Shown piece by piece: positions 26,488-35,113 of a stretch of DNA of 64,000 nucleotides. Origin of the DNA: Actinacidiphila yanglinensis (GTDB lineage Bacteria; Actinomycetota; Actinomycetes; Streptomycetales; Streptomycetaceae); assembly GCF_900107965.1 (NCBI RefSeq), contig NZ_FNVU01000022.1, positions 98,873 to 162,872 on the forward strand, written 5' to 3'. How positions within the stretch are numbered: the stretch's first letter is position 1; each line of letters starts with the position of its first letter. A model generated the notes under the pieces. That model was not told the DNA's origin and ran no database searches. It saw only the letters and a list, made by a program, of their open reading frames with translations. The translations under genes and the position numbers were made by a program.

Positions 26488-27536
26488 GCACGCTCAGGGA
26501 CCTGCTCGCCGCGGGCCGCGAGCGCGGGGTCTACTCCGCGGCCGCCTGGTCCGTCGGCGACGCCGGCGCCACCCTGGACCGGGGCTGGACCGGCACCCGG
26601 AGCCGGACCGGGCCGGCGCTGGACGGCAGCGAGGTGTGGGACCTCGCCTCGGTCACCAAGCCGGTGGTCGGGCTCGCGGTGATGGCCCTGGTCGACGAGG
26701 GCGCCCTGCGGCTGGACGACACCGTCGGCGACCACCTCGCGGCGTACCGGGGTGGCGACAAGGCGGAGGTGACGGTACGTCAACTCCTCGCCCACACCTC
26801 GGGTATCCCCGGCCAGGTCCCGCTCTACCGCGACCACCCCACCCGCGCCTCGCTCCTGGAGGCGATCCGCCTGCTGCCGTTGACCGCGGCGCCGGGCACC
26901 CGGGTCCAGTACTCCTCGCAGGGCTTCATCCTGCTGGGACTCGTCGCGGGGGCCGCCGCCGGGCAGCCGCTCGACGCCCTCGTCCAGCGGCTGGTCTGCG
27001 GCCCGCTCGGCATGACCGGCACGGGCTTCCGGCCGGACGCCGCCGCCCGGCAGCGGGCGGTGGCCACCGAGGACTGCCCATGGCGCGGCCGCGTCGTGGT
27101 CGGCGAGGTGCACGACGAGAACGCGGTGGTGCTCGGCGGGGTGGCCGCGCACGCCGGGCTGTTCGCCCCGCTGACCGACATGGAGCGGCTCGGCCGGTCC
27201 CTGGCCGGCGGCGCCCGGGAACTGCTGCGCCCCGGCACCTTCGCGGAGATGACCACCGTCCACAGCGAGGGCCTGGGCCTGCGGCGCTGCCTGGCCTGGC
27301 AGGGCCAGGACCCCTCGGGCTCTCCCGCCGGGGACTCCTTCGGCCCCCGCGCCTACGGGCACACCGGCTTCACCGGTACCAGCGTCTGGGTCGACCCCGC
27401 GACGGGGCGCTACGTCGTCCTGCTGACCAACCGCGTGCACCCGTCGCGGGCCGGCGACGGCATCGTGGCCGTCCGGCGCGACGTCCACGCGGCGGCCGCC
27501 GCGCTCGCCCCCGCCGACGGGGCGGCGCGGCGGTGA
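26484..27536 (+). CDS. Serine hydrolase of the beta-lactamase class C / DD-peptidase family
   Basis: This 350-residue enzyme has the SxxK motif SVTK (Ser56, Lys59), the second-motif tyrosine in QYSSQG where YxN is usual, and a C-terminal HTGFTG block replacing KTG. No signal peptide is visible, so it is probably cytoplasmic. That argues for an esterase or amidase acting on an imported compound rather than a cell-wall enzyme. Its ATG overlaps the IclR stop, so the two are co-transcribed. Confidence 0.88.
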   Translation: MSTLRDLLAAGRERGVYSAAAWSVGDAGATLDRGWTGTRSRTGPALDGSEVWDLASVTKPVVGLAVMALVDEGALRLDDTVGDHLAAYRGGDKAEVTVRQLLAHTSGIPGQVPLYRDHPTRASLLEAIRLLPLTAAPGTRVQYSSQGFILLGLVAGAAAGQPLDALVQRLVCGPLGMTGTGFRPDAAARQRAVATEDCPWRGRVVVGEVHDENAVVLGGVAAHAGLFAPLTDMERLGRSLAGGARELLRPGTFAEMTTVHSEGLGLRRCLAWQGQDPSGSPAGDSFGPRAYGHTGFTGTSVWVDPATGRYVVLLTNRVHPSRAGDGIVAVRRDVHAAAAALAPADGAARR

Positions 27537-27543
27537 TCCGCGG

Positions 27544-27579
27544 GCGGGCCCGCGCGGCGGGAGCGCCGCCCGGGCCCGC
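27544..27579. terminator. Terminator hairpin between convergent genes
   Basis: A 16-bp stem with one mismatch (27544-27559 with 27564-27579) and a 4-base loop lies 8 bp after the serine hydrolase stop and 10 bp before the phospholipase stop. It probably ends transcription from both sides. Confidence 0.65.
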
Positions 27580-27588
27580 GGCGGCCGG

Positions 27589-29652
27589 TCAACCGGTCGC
27601 GGTCGCCGGGTCGCTGGTGCTCGCGGCCCCGGTCTCCACGTGCCCGGCGAAGCGCCGCACGTACGCGGTGTCCGCGCTGGAGGTGACGGTGACGTCGTAC
27701 CAGTGGTTGCCGGCCGCCACGCCCCAGCCCGGGACACTGCGCGAGCCGCCCGCCGCCACCGTGTACGTGTAGTGCTGGGTGGGCGCGTACGCGTCGGTGG
27801 CGGTGAAGGTCACCGAGCCGGTGCCGGGGTTGCTGAACACCAGGGTGACCTGGCCGGTGGAGGCGACGTGCCGGGCGGTCACCTCCGGCCCGACCGAGCC
27901 CGCCGTGCCGGCCATCCGGCGCACGAAACCGTTCGGCCCCTGCACCGAGAAGTCGTAGCGGGCGGAGGCGGCCGGCATCGCCCAGCTGTCGCTGAGGGTC
28001 TTGCCCGCCTCCACCGTGTACGGCCACGGGCCGTCCGTGCGCACCGCGGAGGTGACGAGGAAGGCCGCGCCCGCCGCGCCGAAGTTGCCGAACGTGAACT
28101 GCATCCGCCCGTTGACCGGCGCGGTGTCGGCGGCCAGGTCGTACGGCAGGGCGCGGGCGTTGCGCAGACCGGCCTCCTGCTTCGGCAGCGTGCCGGTGGC
28201 CGGCGGGGTGGGCACGTAGTCGCCGGGGTTGGAGTGGTTCGGAGGGGCGTAGCCGCCGGTGCCGGGCAGCGAGGGCGCCGCCGGGTTGCTGCGGGTGAAG
28301 TCGAAGGCGGCGGTGAGGTCGCCGCACACGGCGCGCCGCCAGGGCGAGACGTTGGGGTTGTGCACGCCGAACCGCTTCTCGACGAACTGCACGATCGAGG
28401 TGTGGTCGAAGGTCTGGGAGCAGACCCAGCCGCCGGTGCTCCAGGGCGACAGCACCAGCATCGGCACCCGCGGCCCGAGCCCGAACGGCCCGGCGGCGTA
28501 ACCCGACACGCCGCCGGTGTACAGGTCCTGGGTGACGTCGGCGGTGGACAGGCCGCGGGCGGCGGAGGCGGGCGGGAACGGCGGCACCACGTGGTCGAAG
28601 AAGCCGTCGTTCTCGTCGTAGGTGAGGAAGAGCGCGGTCCTGCTCCACACGTCGGGGTCGGCGGTGAGCGCGTCGAGGACCTGGGAGACGTACCAGGCGC
28701 CGTAGTTGGCGGGCCAGTTGGGGTGCTCGCAGAACGCCTCGGGAGCGGCGATCCAGGAGACCTGGGGCAGGTCGCCGGCCAGCACGTCGGCCTTGAGGCG
28801 GTCGAACCAGCCGTCGCCGCCGTTCACGTCGGTGCCGGTGCGGGCCTTGTCGTAGAGCGGGTGGCCGGCGGTGGCGTTGCGGTACTGATCGAAGTAGAGC
28901 AGCGAGTTGTCGCCGTAGTTGCCGATGAACGCGTCGCTGGTCCAGCCCCACCCGCCGGCGGCGTCCAGGCCGGTGCCGGTGTCCTGGTAGACCTTCCAGG
29001 ACACCCCCGCCGCCTCCAGGATCTCCGGGAAGGTGGTCCAGCCGTAGCCGGCCTCCTCGTTGCCCAGCACCGGGCCGCCGCCCTTGCCGTCGTTGCCCGC
29101 GTAACCGGTGTACATGTAATAGCGGTTGGGGTCGGTGGAGCTGAGCATCGAGCAGTGGTAGGCGTCGCAGATGGTGAACGCGTCGGCGAGGGCGTAGTGG
29201 AAGGGGATGTCCTCGCGGGTGAGGTACGCCATCGTGGTGGTGGACTTGGCGGGGATCCAGCGGTCGTAGTTGCCGCCGTTCCACGCCTGGTGGGTGCCGG
29301 ACCAGCTGTGGTCGAGGTCCTGGATGAACTGCAGGCCCAGGTTGTCGGCGGCCGGCCGGAAGGGCAGCGTCTCGTGGCCGGCGGAATTCGCCTGGTGGAA
29401 GACGGTCTTCCCGCTGGGCAGCGGGGCCGGGCGCGGGTCGCCGAAGCCGCGCACGCCCCGCAGGGTGCCGAAGTAGTGGTCGAAGGAACGGTTCTCCTGC
29501 ATCAGGACGACGACGTGCTCGACGTCCTGGAGCGTCCCGGTCCCGGCGGCGGCCGGGATCGCGGCGGCCTTGGCGATGCCGCCGGTGAGCAGGGACGCGG
29601 CGGCGGTGGAGCCGGCGAGCTGGAGGAACCTTCGGCGGTCGATGTGGGGCAC
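27589..29652 (-). CDS. Phosphocholine-specific phospholipase C, Tat-exported
   Basis: This 687-residue protein matches the non-haemolytic phospholipase C family in length and order. It has a Tat signal (DRRRFLQLAGS), the alkaline-phosphatase-like core starting VEHVVVLMQENRSFDHYFGTL, the block LTYDENDGFFDHVVPP with metal ligands, and two C-terminal beta domains of the phospholipase C C-terminal type (about 500-680). It hydrolyses phosphatidylcholine-like lipids outside the cell and can liberate phosphate. The start is GTG 29652 behind AGGAG. No Pho box was identified upstream. Confidence 0.93.
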   Translation of the reverse strand: MPHIDRRRFLQLAGSTAAASLLTGGIAKAAAIPAAAGTGTLQDVEHVVVLMQENRSFDHYFGTLRGVRGFGDPRPAPLPSGKTVFHQANSAGHETLPFRPAADNLGLQFIQDLDHSWSGTHQAWNGGNYDRWIPAKSTTTMAYLTREDIPFHYALADAFTICDAYHCSMLSSTDPNRYYMYTGYAGNDGKGGGPVLGNEEAGYGWTTFPEILEAAGVSWKVYQDTGTGLDAAGGWGWTSDAFIGNYGDNSLLYFDQYRNATAGHPLYDKARTGTDVNGGDGWFDRLKADVLAGDLPQVSWIAAPEAFCEHPNWPANYGAWYVSQVLDALTADPDVWSRTALFLTYDENDGFFDHVVPPFPPASAARGLSTADVTQDLYTGGVSGYAAGPFGLGPRVPMLVLSPWSTGGWVCSQTFDHTSIVQFVEKRFGVHNPNVSPWRRAVCGDLTAAFDFTRSNPAAPSLPGTGGYAPPNHSNPGDYVPTPPATGTLPKQEAGLRNARALPYDLAADTAPVNGRMQFTFGNFGAAGAAFLVTSAVRTDGPWPYTVEAGKTLSDSWAMPAASARYDFSVQGPNGFVRRMAGTAGSVGPEVTARHVASTGQVTLVFSNPGTGSVTFTATDAYAPTQHYTYTVAAGGSRSVPGWGVAAGNHWYDVTVTSSADTAYVRRFAGHVETGAASTSDPATATG

Positions 29653-29915
29653 GGGTGGTTCTCCTGACGGTCCGGTGGGGGCGGCCCAGGCAGCGGATGC
29701 GCCTGCGCGATGGTGCGCGCTGAGGAGGTGTCCGCGTCATCTCCGATCAAGGGGACGACGCGCACATGATGGTGACGGCCCGCGCATGGTGTCAATGCCG
29801 CATGAACAACCCGTGGCCGGGCCCGGACCGCGGCCGGAACTCCCGTTCGTTGGAGTGGCGGGGCGGCCCCCGCCTCCCCGGGGCGGGACGGGCCCGACGA
29901 GCGAAGGAGTGCAGG

Positions 29916-30800
29916 GTGAGCAGCGAAGCGGTCGGGACGGACGGCCCCGCGGAGGACGCGCCGGAGAGCGGCGGCGTGCCGGCGGCCGATCCGCCGGGGC
30001 GGCGCCGGGCCGCGGGGCCGCGCCCGATGTGGAAGGAGATCCCGCTGCTGGTCGTCGTCGCCCTGGTGCTCGCCCTGCTCATCAAGACCTTCTTCGTGCA
30101 GGCCTTCTCCATCCCCTCGGACTCGATGCAGAACACCCTGCAACGCGGCGACCGGGTCCTGGTCGACAAGTTCACCCCCTGGTTCGGCTCGACGCCCGAA
30201 CGCGGCGACGTCGTCGTCTTCCACGACCCGGACGACTGGCTCGCCGACGAGCCGACCGCGCACCCCAACCCCCTGCAGAAGGCGCTCGCCTTCGTCGGCC
30301 TCATGCCGTCCGCCAACGAACGCGACCTGATCAAACGCGTGATCGCGGTCGGCGGGGACACGGTGGAGTGCCACGGCAGCGGTCCGGTGGAGGTCAACGG
30401 CAAGCCGCTGGCCGAGCCGTACGTCTACGCCGGGAACACGCCGTGCAGCACCGACAACCAGGGGCAGTTCACGGTGACGGTCCCGCACGGCGACCTGTGG
30501 GTGATGGGCGACCACCGCCAGGACTCCGCCGACTCCCGCTACCACCAGGACGACGCGCACCAGGGCTTCGTCCCGGTCGGCAACGTCGTCGGCCGCGCCT
30601 TCGTCGTCGGCTGGCCGCTCTCCCACTGGGCCGTACTGCACGTCCCGGGCACCTTCGGGCAGCCCGGCATCGGTGCCGCCTCCGCCGCCGCGCCCGGCGC
30701 GCTCGGAATGGCCGGCGCGGCCCCCCTCGTCCTGTGGCGCAGGCGCCGGCGTCCCGCCGGCCGGCCGCGGGAGAACGGCGGGACCGGGGAGCGCGCGTGA
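29916..30800 (+). CDS. lepB: Signal peptidase I (lepB type)
   Basis: The protein has 294 residues from GTG 29916 behind GAAGGAG. It has a Pro-rich cytoplasmic N-terminus, one membrane helix (about 43-63), catalytic Ser70 in IPSDSM and general-base Lys140 in DLIKRVIAVGGD, then the domain-E block GDLWVMGDHRQDSADSRYH. Unlike the commonest form it has a hydrophobic stretch near the C-terminus followed by an Arg-rich tail (about 250-285), a second membrane anchor as seen in several Streptomyces signal peptidases. It would cleave Sec-exported preproteins. As Streptomyces usually has several paralogues, this may be an accessory copy. Confidence 0.93.
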   Translation: MSSEAVGTDGPAEDAPESGGVPAADPPGRRRAAGPRPMWKEIPLLVVVALVLALLIKTFFVQAFSIPSDSMQNTLQRGDRVLVDKFTPWFGSTPERGDVVVFHDPDDWLADEPTAHPNPLQKALAFVGLMPSANERDLIKRVIAVGGDTVECHGSGPVEVNGKPLAEPYVYAGNTPCSTDNQGQFTVTVPHGDLWVMGDHRQDSADSRYHQDDAHQGFVPVGNVVGRAFVVGWPLSHWAVLHVPGTFGQPGIGAASAAAPGALGMAGAAPLVLWRRRRRPAGRPRENGGTGERA

Positions 30801-30809
30801 ACGCCCCCG

Positions 30810-31421
30810 TCAGGTCGGCACGTTGTAGGCCATCAGCGACACCTGCCCGGCGGAGACCCGCAGTTCGGTGATCGCGCAGTTGCGCAGCCCGGGGAGGATC
30901 CGGCGGTACTCGCTCTCCCGCAGGCCGAGCAGCCGGCACAGGGCCAGCCGGAACAGGGTGTTGTGCGCGACGGCCAGCACCCGCTGCCCCGGCCGGCCCG
31001 CGGCCAGCCGCAGCAGCGCGCCCGCGGCGCGCGCGGCCGCCGCCACCGGGTCGTCGCCGCCGGGCAGCGGGTGCGCCGCCGGGTCCGCCAGGAAGGCCGC
31101 GACCTCGTCCGGGTGGGACACCCGCAGCTCGCCGAGGGTGCGGCCCTCCGCGATGCCGAAGTCCACCTCGCGCAGGTCGGGTTCGACGACGGGGGTGAGG
31201 CCGGTCGCCCGGGCCGCGGGGGCCGCCGTGACGCGGGCGCGGGACAGCGGGGACGTGACGATCGCGTCCAGCCCGGCGCCCGCCGCCCACGCGCCCAGGG
31301 CCTCCGCCTGGTCCCGCCCGAGCGGCGTCAGGTCGATGTCGCTGACCCCGGTGTAGCGGTTCTCCTCGTGCCAGACGGTCTCGCCGTGCCGGGTGAGGAA
31401 CAGCGTCGTGGCGGCGGTCAT
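30810..31421 (-). CDS. Histidine phosphatase family protein (phosphoglycerate-mutase-like)
   Basis: This 203-residue protein has the RHG motif FLTRHGET with the nucleophilic His near residue 12, the proton-donor Glu in LREVDFG, and the second His in AVAHNTLFR. That pattern suits a broad sugar-phosphate phosphatase. ATG 31421 overlaps the FGGY kinase stop as ATGA, so the kinase and phosphatase form an operon. They could act on the same phosphorylated sugar. Confidence 0.9.
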   Translation of the reverse strand: MTAATTLFLTRHGETVWHEENRYTGVSDIDLTPLGRDQAEALGAWAAGAGLDAIVTSPLSRARVTAAPAARATGLTPVVEPDLREVDFGIAEGRTLGELRVSHPDEVAAFLADPAAHPLPGGDDPVAAAARAAGALLRLAAGRPGQRVLAVAHNTLFRLALCRLLGLRESEYRRILPGLRNCAITELRVSAGQVSLMAYNVPT

Positions 31422-32962
31422 CCGTGCTCCCGTGCGTAGGCGGCGGTCTCGGCAGGGAGCCAGCCGCGCTGCTCCCACGCGTCGAGCATTGCCGCGAAGG
31501 GCTCGTCGAACCGGCGGCTCACCTCGGGCCGCGGCTCCAGCGTCGTGCGCACCCGCACCATCGGCCGCAGGGCCGACAGCGGCGGCGCGCCGTCACCGGA
31601 GGTCGCCCCGGAAGCCGTCCCGGACGCCTCCGCGGCGCCGACGCCGTGCGCCGCGAGCACCGCCATGCCGAGTGCGGAGTCGGCCTGTTCGGGGATGGTG
31701 GCCGGCCGGCCGAGCACGTCGGCACGCAACTGGTTCCAGTACGCGCTGGTCGTGGCACCGCCGGTGAACGCCACCGGCCCCTCGATCCGGGCGCCGAGCT
31801 GGCGCACGTAGGCCAGGCACAGGCGCTCGACGTACGCCACCCCCTGGAGCAGCGACGCGTGCAGGTCGCCGTCGCCGGCCGGGGTGCCGAGAGTGAAGGC
31901 CTCGGCGTCGGGGGCCAGGAACGGGAAGCGCTCGCCGGGCGAGACCAGGGGGTACGACAGCACGCTCGACGGTTCGTGGCCGGCCGCGGCGCGGTCCAGG
32001 CGCGGAAGGTCGGCGCCGGGGAACGCCCGGGTCAGCGCGCCGGCGCCGACGCTCGACGCGCCGCCCGGCAGCCAGTTCCCGTCGGCGGAGCGGTGGTTGT
32101 AGAGCACGCCCGCCGGGTCGGCCAGCGGGCTCGCCGTGACGCCCTTGATGACGAGCGTGGTGCCGAGGACGGTGTTCCACTGGCCGACGTCCCAGGCGCC
32201 GGAGCCGAGTTGGGCCGCGCAGCCGTCGGTCATCCCGGCGACGACCGGGGTCCCCTCGGCAAGTCCGGTCAGCGCCGCCGCCTCGGCGCAGACCGTGCCC
32301 AGCAGCGTGCCGGGCGCCACCACCTGCGGGAAGTCGATTTCGGACAGGCCCAGTTGCTCGTGGACCACCCGGGGCCAGGCGCGGCCGTGCAGGTCGTAAC
32401 CGGTCTTCAGGGCGTGGCTGGAGTCCGCCGGCACCGGTCGCCCCACCAGCCGGGTGGTGACGAAGTCGGCCTGGTGGCACACCCGGGCGCCCCGGAGCGC
32501 GGCCGCCCCGGCCTCCTCCCGGCGGACCAGCCACAGGAGTTTGGCCAGCGCCCAGCTCGGCTGGATGCGGTAGCCGAGGGCGTCCCACACCTCGGCGCCG
32601 GTCTCCTGGGCCTCTCGCGCCTCGGCCGCCGCCCGCCCGTCGTCGTACATCAGCGCCGGTGTCAGCGGGGTGCCGCGGGAGTCGGTGAGCAGCACGGTGC
32701 CGGACGTGCCGCACACCGCGAGTCCCCGCACCCGCGCGGCCGTGAGCGGGCGCAGCGTCTCGCGGACCGCCGCGCCGACGCCCTCCCACCAGTCGGAGGG
32801 GAACTGCTCGTGGCGGACGCCGTCCCGGACGCCCGTGAGCGGGGCCGACCCGCGGCCGAGGACGCGGCCGCGGTCCGTCACGGCCAGGGCACGCACGCTC
32901 TGCGTCCCGAGGTCGATGCCCAGCCACACGTCCTGGCCGGGTGCGTCGGATGGGTCCGTCAC
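31418..32962 (-). CDS. FGGY-family carbohydrate kinase
   Basis: The 514-residue kinase has the N-terminal phosphate-binding segment GIDLGTQSVRAL, the catalytic-base Asp in AGMTDGCAAQLGSG, and the C-terminal FGGY-type block FTGGATTSAYWNQLRADV. FGGY kinases phosphorylate sugars such as xylulose, ribulose, rhamnulose or glycerol; the sequence does not fix the substrate. It diverges from the DeoR gene across 265 bp and is coupled to a phosphatase. The rhamnosidase genes nearby make a ketose from rhamnose one candidate. Confidence 0.9.
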   Translation of the reverse strand: MTDPSDAPGQDVWLGIDLGTQSVRALAVTDRGRVLGRGSAPLTGVRDGVRHEQFPSDWWEGVGAAVRETLRPLTAARVRGLAVCGTSGTVLLTDSRGTPLTPALMYDDGRAAAEAREAQETGAEVWDALGYRIQPSWALAKLLWLVRREEAGAAALRGARVCHQADFVTTRLVGRPVPADSSHALKTGYDLHGRAWPRVVHEQLGLSEIDFPQVVAPGTLLGTVCAEAAALTGLAEGTPVVAGMTDGCAAQLGSGAWDVGQWNTVLGTTLVIKGVTASPLADPAGVLYNHRSADGNWLPGGASSVGAGALTRAFPGADLPRLDRAAAGHEPSSVLSYPLVSPGERFPFLAPDAEAFTLGTPAGDGDLHASLLQGVAYVERLCLAYVRQLGARIEGPVAFTGGATTSAYWNQLRADVLGRPATIPEQADSALGMAVLAAHGVGAAEASGTASGATSGDGAPPLSALRPMVRVRTTLEPRPEVSRRFDEPFAAMLDAWEQRGWLPAETAAYAREHG

Positions 32963-33133
32963 GGGCTCCCGCCTCTCGTCGTCGTCCGGTGGCCGGCGGA
33001 CGCTTTTTCACACCGTGACCACAGCCTGGTCAGGTGCCCGTCCACAGGGTCGCGACGGGTCCGCCTCTCGGCTCCCACCTGGTGTGAGACCACTCAACGG
33101 GCCGGTCGACGGGTTGACCCGACCGCCGCGCGT

Positions 33134-33197
33134 AGTGAACACTGCCGAACGCTACCTCAGCATAGAATGTTATATCCACAGTGCAGGTTGTTACTGT
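33134..33197. promoter_or_regulatory. Divergent operator/promoter region of the DeoR gene
   Basis: Two inverted repeats lie in the 265-bp divergent gap: AGTG-AA-CACT at 33134-33143 and ACAGT-N10-ACTGT at 33178-33197. A -10-like TAGAAT lies between them at 33163-33168. They could be sites for the DeoR regulator; no clear -35 is visible. Confidence 0.35.
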
Positions 33198-33227
33198 CGG
33201 CCGGACGGATCGGAACGGGACCGAGGA

Positions 33228-34013
33228 ATGTCACAGGACAAGAACCGCCGGGGGCCGTCGCAGCGCCGCCGCGAACTCTCGGACCATGTGCTGGCCGAGG
33301 GGTCGGTCTCCGCGTCCGACCTGGCCGAGCGGTTCGGTGTGAGCCTGATGACCATCTACCGGGACATCGACGAGCTGGAACGCGAGGGCATCCTGCGCAA
33401 GTTCCGCGGCGGGGTCACCGTCCAGCCGTCCGGCGTGTTCGAGAGCAACGTCGCCTTCCGCAAGAAGACCATGCTGGACGAGAAGAAGGCCGTCGCGGCC
33501 AAGGCCGCCTCGCTGATCGAACCCGGCATGTCCGTCATGATCGACGACTCCACCACGGCGCTCGAACTGGCCCGGCTGCTGCCGGGCATCGACCCGCTGA
33601 CCGTCGTGACCAACTTCCTCGAAGCCCTCAACCTGCTCGCCGACGAGCGCGGCCTGCACCTGATGGCGCTCGGCGGCGACTACGACCGGCTGCACGACTC
33701 CTTCCTCGGTGTGCCCTGCGTGGAGGCGATCGAGGCGCTGCGGGTGGACCTCTGCTTCGTCTCGACCTCGTCGGTGCTCGGCGACTTCGCCTACCACCAG
33801 GAGCAGCGCATCGTCGCGGTCAAGCGGGCGATGCTCAAGGCGGCCAACCGCAGCGTCCTGATGATCGACCACTCCAAGCTGGGCCGCACCGCGCTGCACC
33901 GGCTCGCCCCGCTCACCACCTTCGACCTCATATTGATCGACGACCGCACCCCGCCCGACGTCCTGCGCTCCCTCGACGAGAGCGGCGTCCCCTACCAGAC
34001 CGCCGCGACCTGA
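33228..34013 (+). CDS. DeoR/GlpR-family transcriptional regulator
   Basis: This 261-residue protein has a DeoR helix-turn-helix (about 14-60, ASDLAERFGVSLMTIYRDID) and a DeoRC sugar-phosphate sensor domain with MIDDSTTALELARLL, VVTNFLEALNLL and the C-terminal VLMIDHSKLGRTALHRL. ATG 33228 follows CCGAGGA. It heads the operon with the dehydrogenase and kinase and diverges from a second kinase. It is the likely repressor of both arms, released by a phosphorylated sugar. Confidence 0.93.
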   Translation: MSQDKNRRGPSQRRRELSDHVLAEGSVSASDLAERFGVSLMTIYRDIDELEREGILRKFRGGVTVQPSGVFESNVAFRKKTMLDEKKAVAAKAASLIEPGMSVMIDDSTTALELARLLPGIDPLTVVTNFLEALNLLADERGLHLMALGGDYDRLHDSFLGVPCVEAIEALRVDLCFVSTSSVLGDFAYHQEQRIVAVKRAMLKAANRSVLMIDHSKLGRTALHRLAPLTTFDLILIDDRTPPDVLRSLDESGVPYQTAAT

Positions 34014-34035
34014 GCACCTCAAGGAGACCCTGCCC

Positions 34036-35052
34036 ATGAGAATCCTCGCGGCGGGCGACCACTTCGTCGCCCCCGATCTGCTCACCCGGGAACTCACGGC
34101 CGAGATCGGTACCGACCACTCCATCGAAGAGCTGCGCCTGCCGTGGCCGTTGACCCCCTTCGGCCGGGTCGCCGAGGTCGACGAGGCGTCGGGGGACGAG
34201 GACACCATGCTCACCGCGCTGCGAGGAGCGGAGGTGTGCGTCACGCAGATGGCGCCGGTCACCCGCAAGATCTTGGAGGGTGCCCCCGACCTGCGGCTGG
34301 TGGTCATCGGCCGCGGCGGCCCGGTCAACGTCAACCTCGACGCGGCGAAGGAGCACGGCGTCCAGGTCTGCAACACCCCGGGGCGCAATGCCGCCGCCAC
34401 CGCCGAGTACACCCTCGGGCTGATGCTCGCGGCGATGCGCCGCATCCCCGAGACGTCCGCCGCGCTCGCCGCCGGCCGCTGGGCCGGCGAGTTCTACACG
34501 TACGACAACTGCGGCCCCGGGATCGACGGTTCGACGGTCGGGCTGATCGGCTGCGGCGCCGTCGGCAGCAGGGTGGCGCGCGCCCTGACCGCCCTCGGCG
34601 CGCAGGTGCTCCTCTACGACCCGTACGCCGACCAGCGGGTGCTGCGCGAGTCGGGCGAACCCGTCGCCGACCTCGACGACCTGCTGCGCCGCTCCGACGT
34701 GGTCTCGCTGCACGCGCGCCTGACCCCGGAGACCCGCGGCCTGCTCGGCGCCCGCGAGCTCGCACTGCTGCCCGAGGGCGCGGTCGTCGTCAACTGCGCG
34801 CGCGGCGCGCTGCTGGACGAGGAGGCGCTGTGCGACGCCCTGGAGTCGGGCCGGCTCGCCGCCGCGGGGCTGGACGTGTTCGCGGTGGAGCCGCCGCCGC
34901 CCGGCTCGCGGCTGCGCACCGCCCCCCGGCTGGTCATGACGCCCCATCTGGCGGGCGCCAACACGTCCGTCGCCCACAACGCCGCGCGTATCGCGGCGGC
35001 GGAGGTGGGCAGGTTCCTGCGCGGCGAGCCGCTCGCGCACCGCGTCATCTGA
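34036..35052 (+). CDS. D-isomer-specific 2-hydroxyacid dehydrogenase family protein
   Basis: The 338-residue protein has the Rossmann motif GLIGCGAVGSRVA and the catalytic Arg256 (NCARGALLD), Glu285 (VFAVEP) and His304 (TPHLAGANTS). Members reduce 2-keto acids or oxidise 2-hydroxy acids with NAD(P). It lies 22 bp after the DeoR gene and 61 bp before an FGGY kinase, so it is probably a step in the same sugar or sugar-acid pathway. The substrate is unknown. Confidence 0.92.
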   Translation: MRILAAGDHFVAPDLLTRELTAEIGTDHSIEELRLPWPLTPFGRVAEVDEASGDEDTMLTALRGAEVCVTQMAPVTRKILEGAPDLRLVVIGRGGPVNVNLDAAKEHGVQVCNTPGRNAAATAEYTLGLMLAAMRRIPETSAALAAGRWAGEFYTYDNCGPGIDGSTVGLIGCGAVGSRVARALTALGAQVLLYDPYADQRVLRESGEPVADLDDLLRRSDVVSLHARLTPETRGLLGARELALLPEGAVVVNCARGALLDEEALCDALESGRLAAAGLDVFAVEPPPPGSRLRTAPRLVMTPHLAGANTSVAHNAARIAAAEVGRFLRGEPLAHRVI

Positions 35053-35113
35053 AGCTCCCGTCACTTGAAGCTCCCACCACCTGAAGGTCTTTCAGCCGAG
35101 GAAGGGACACACG

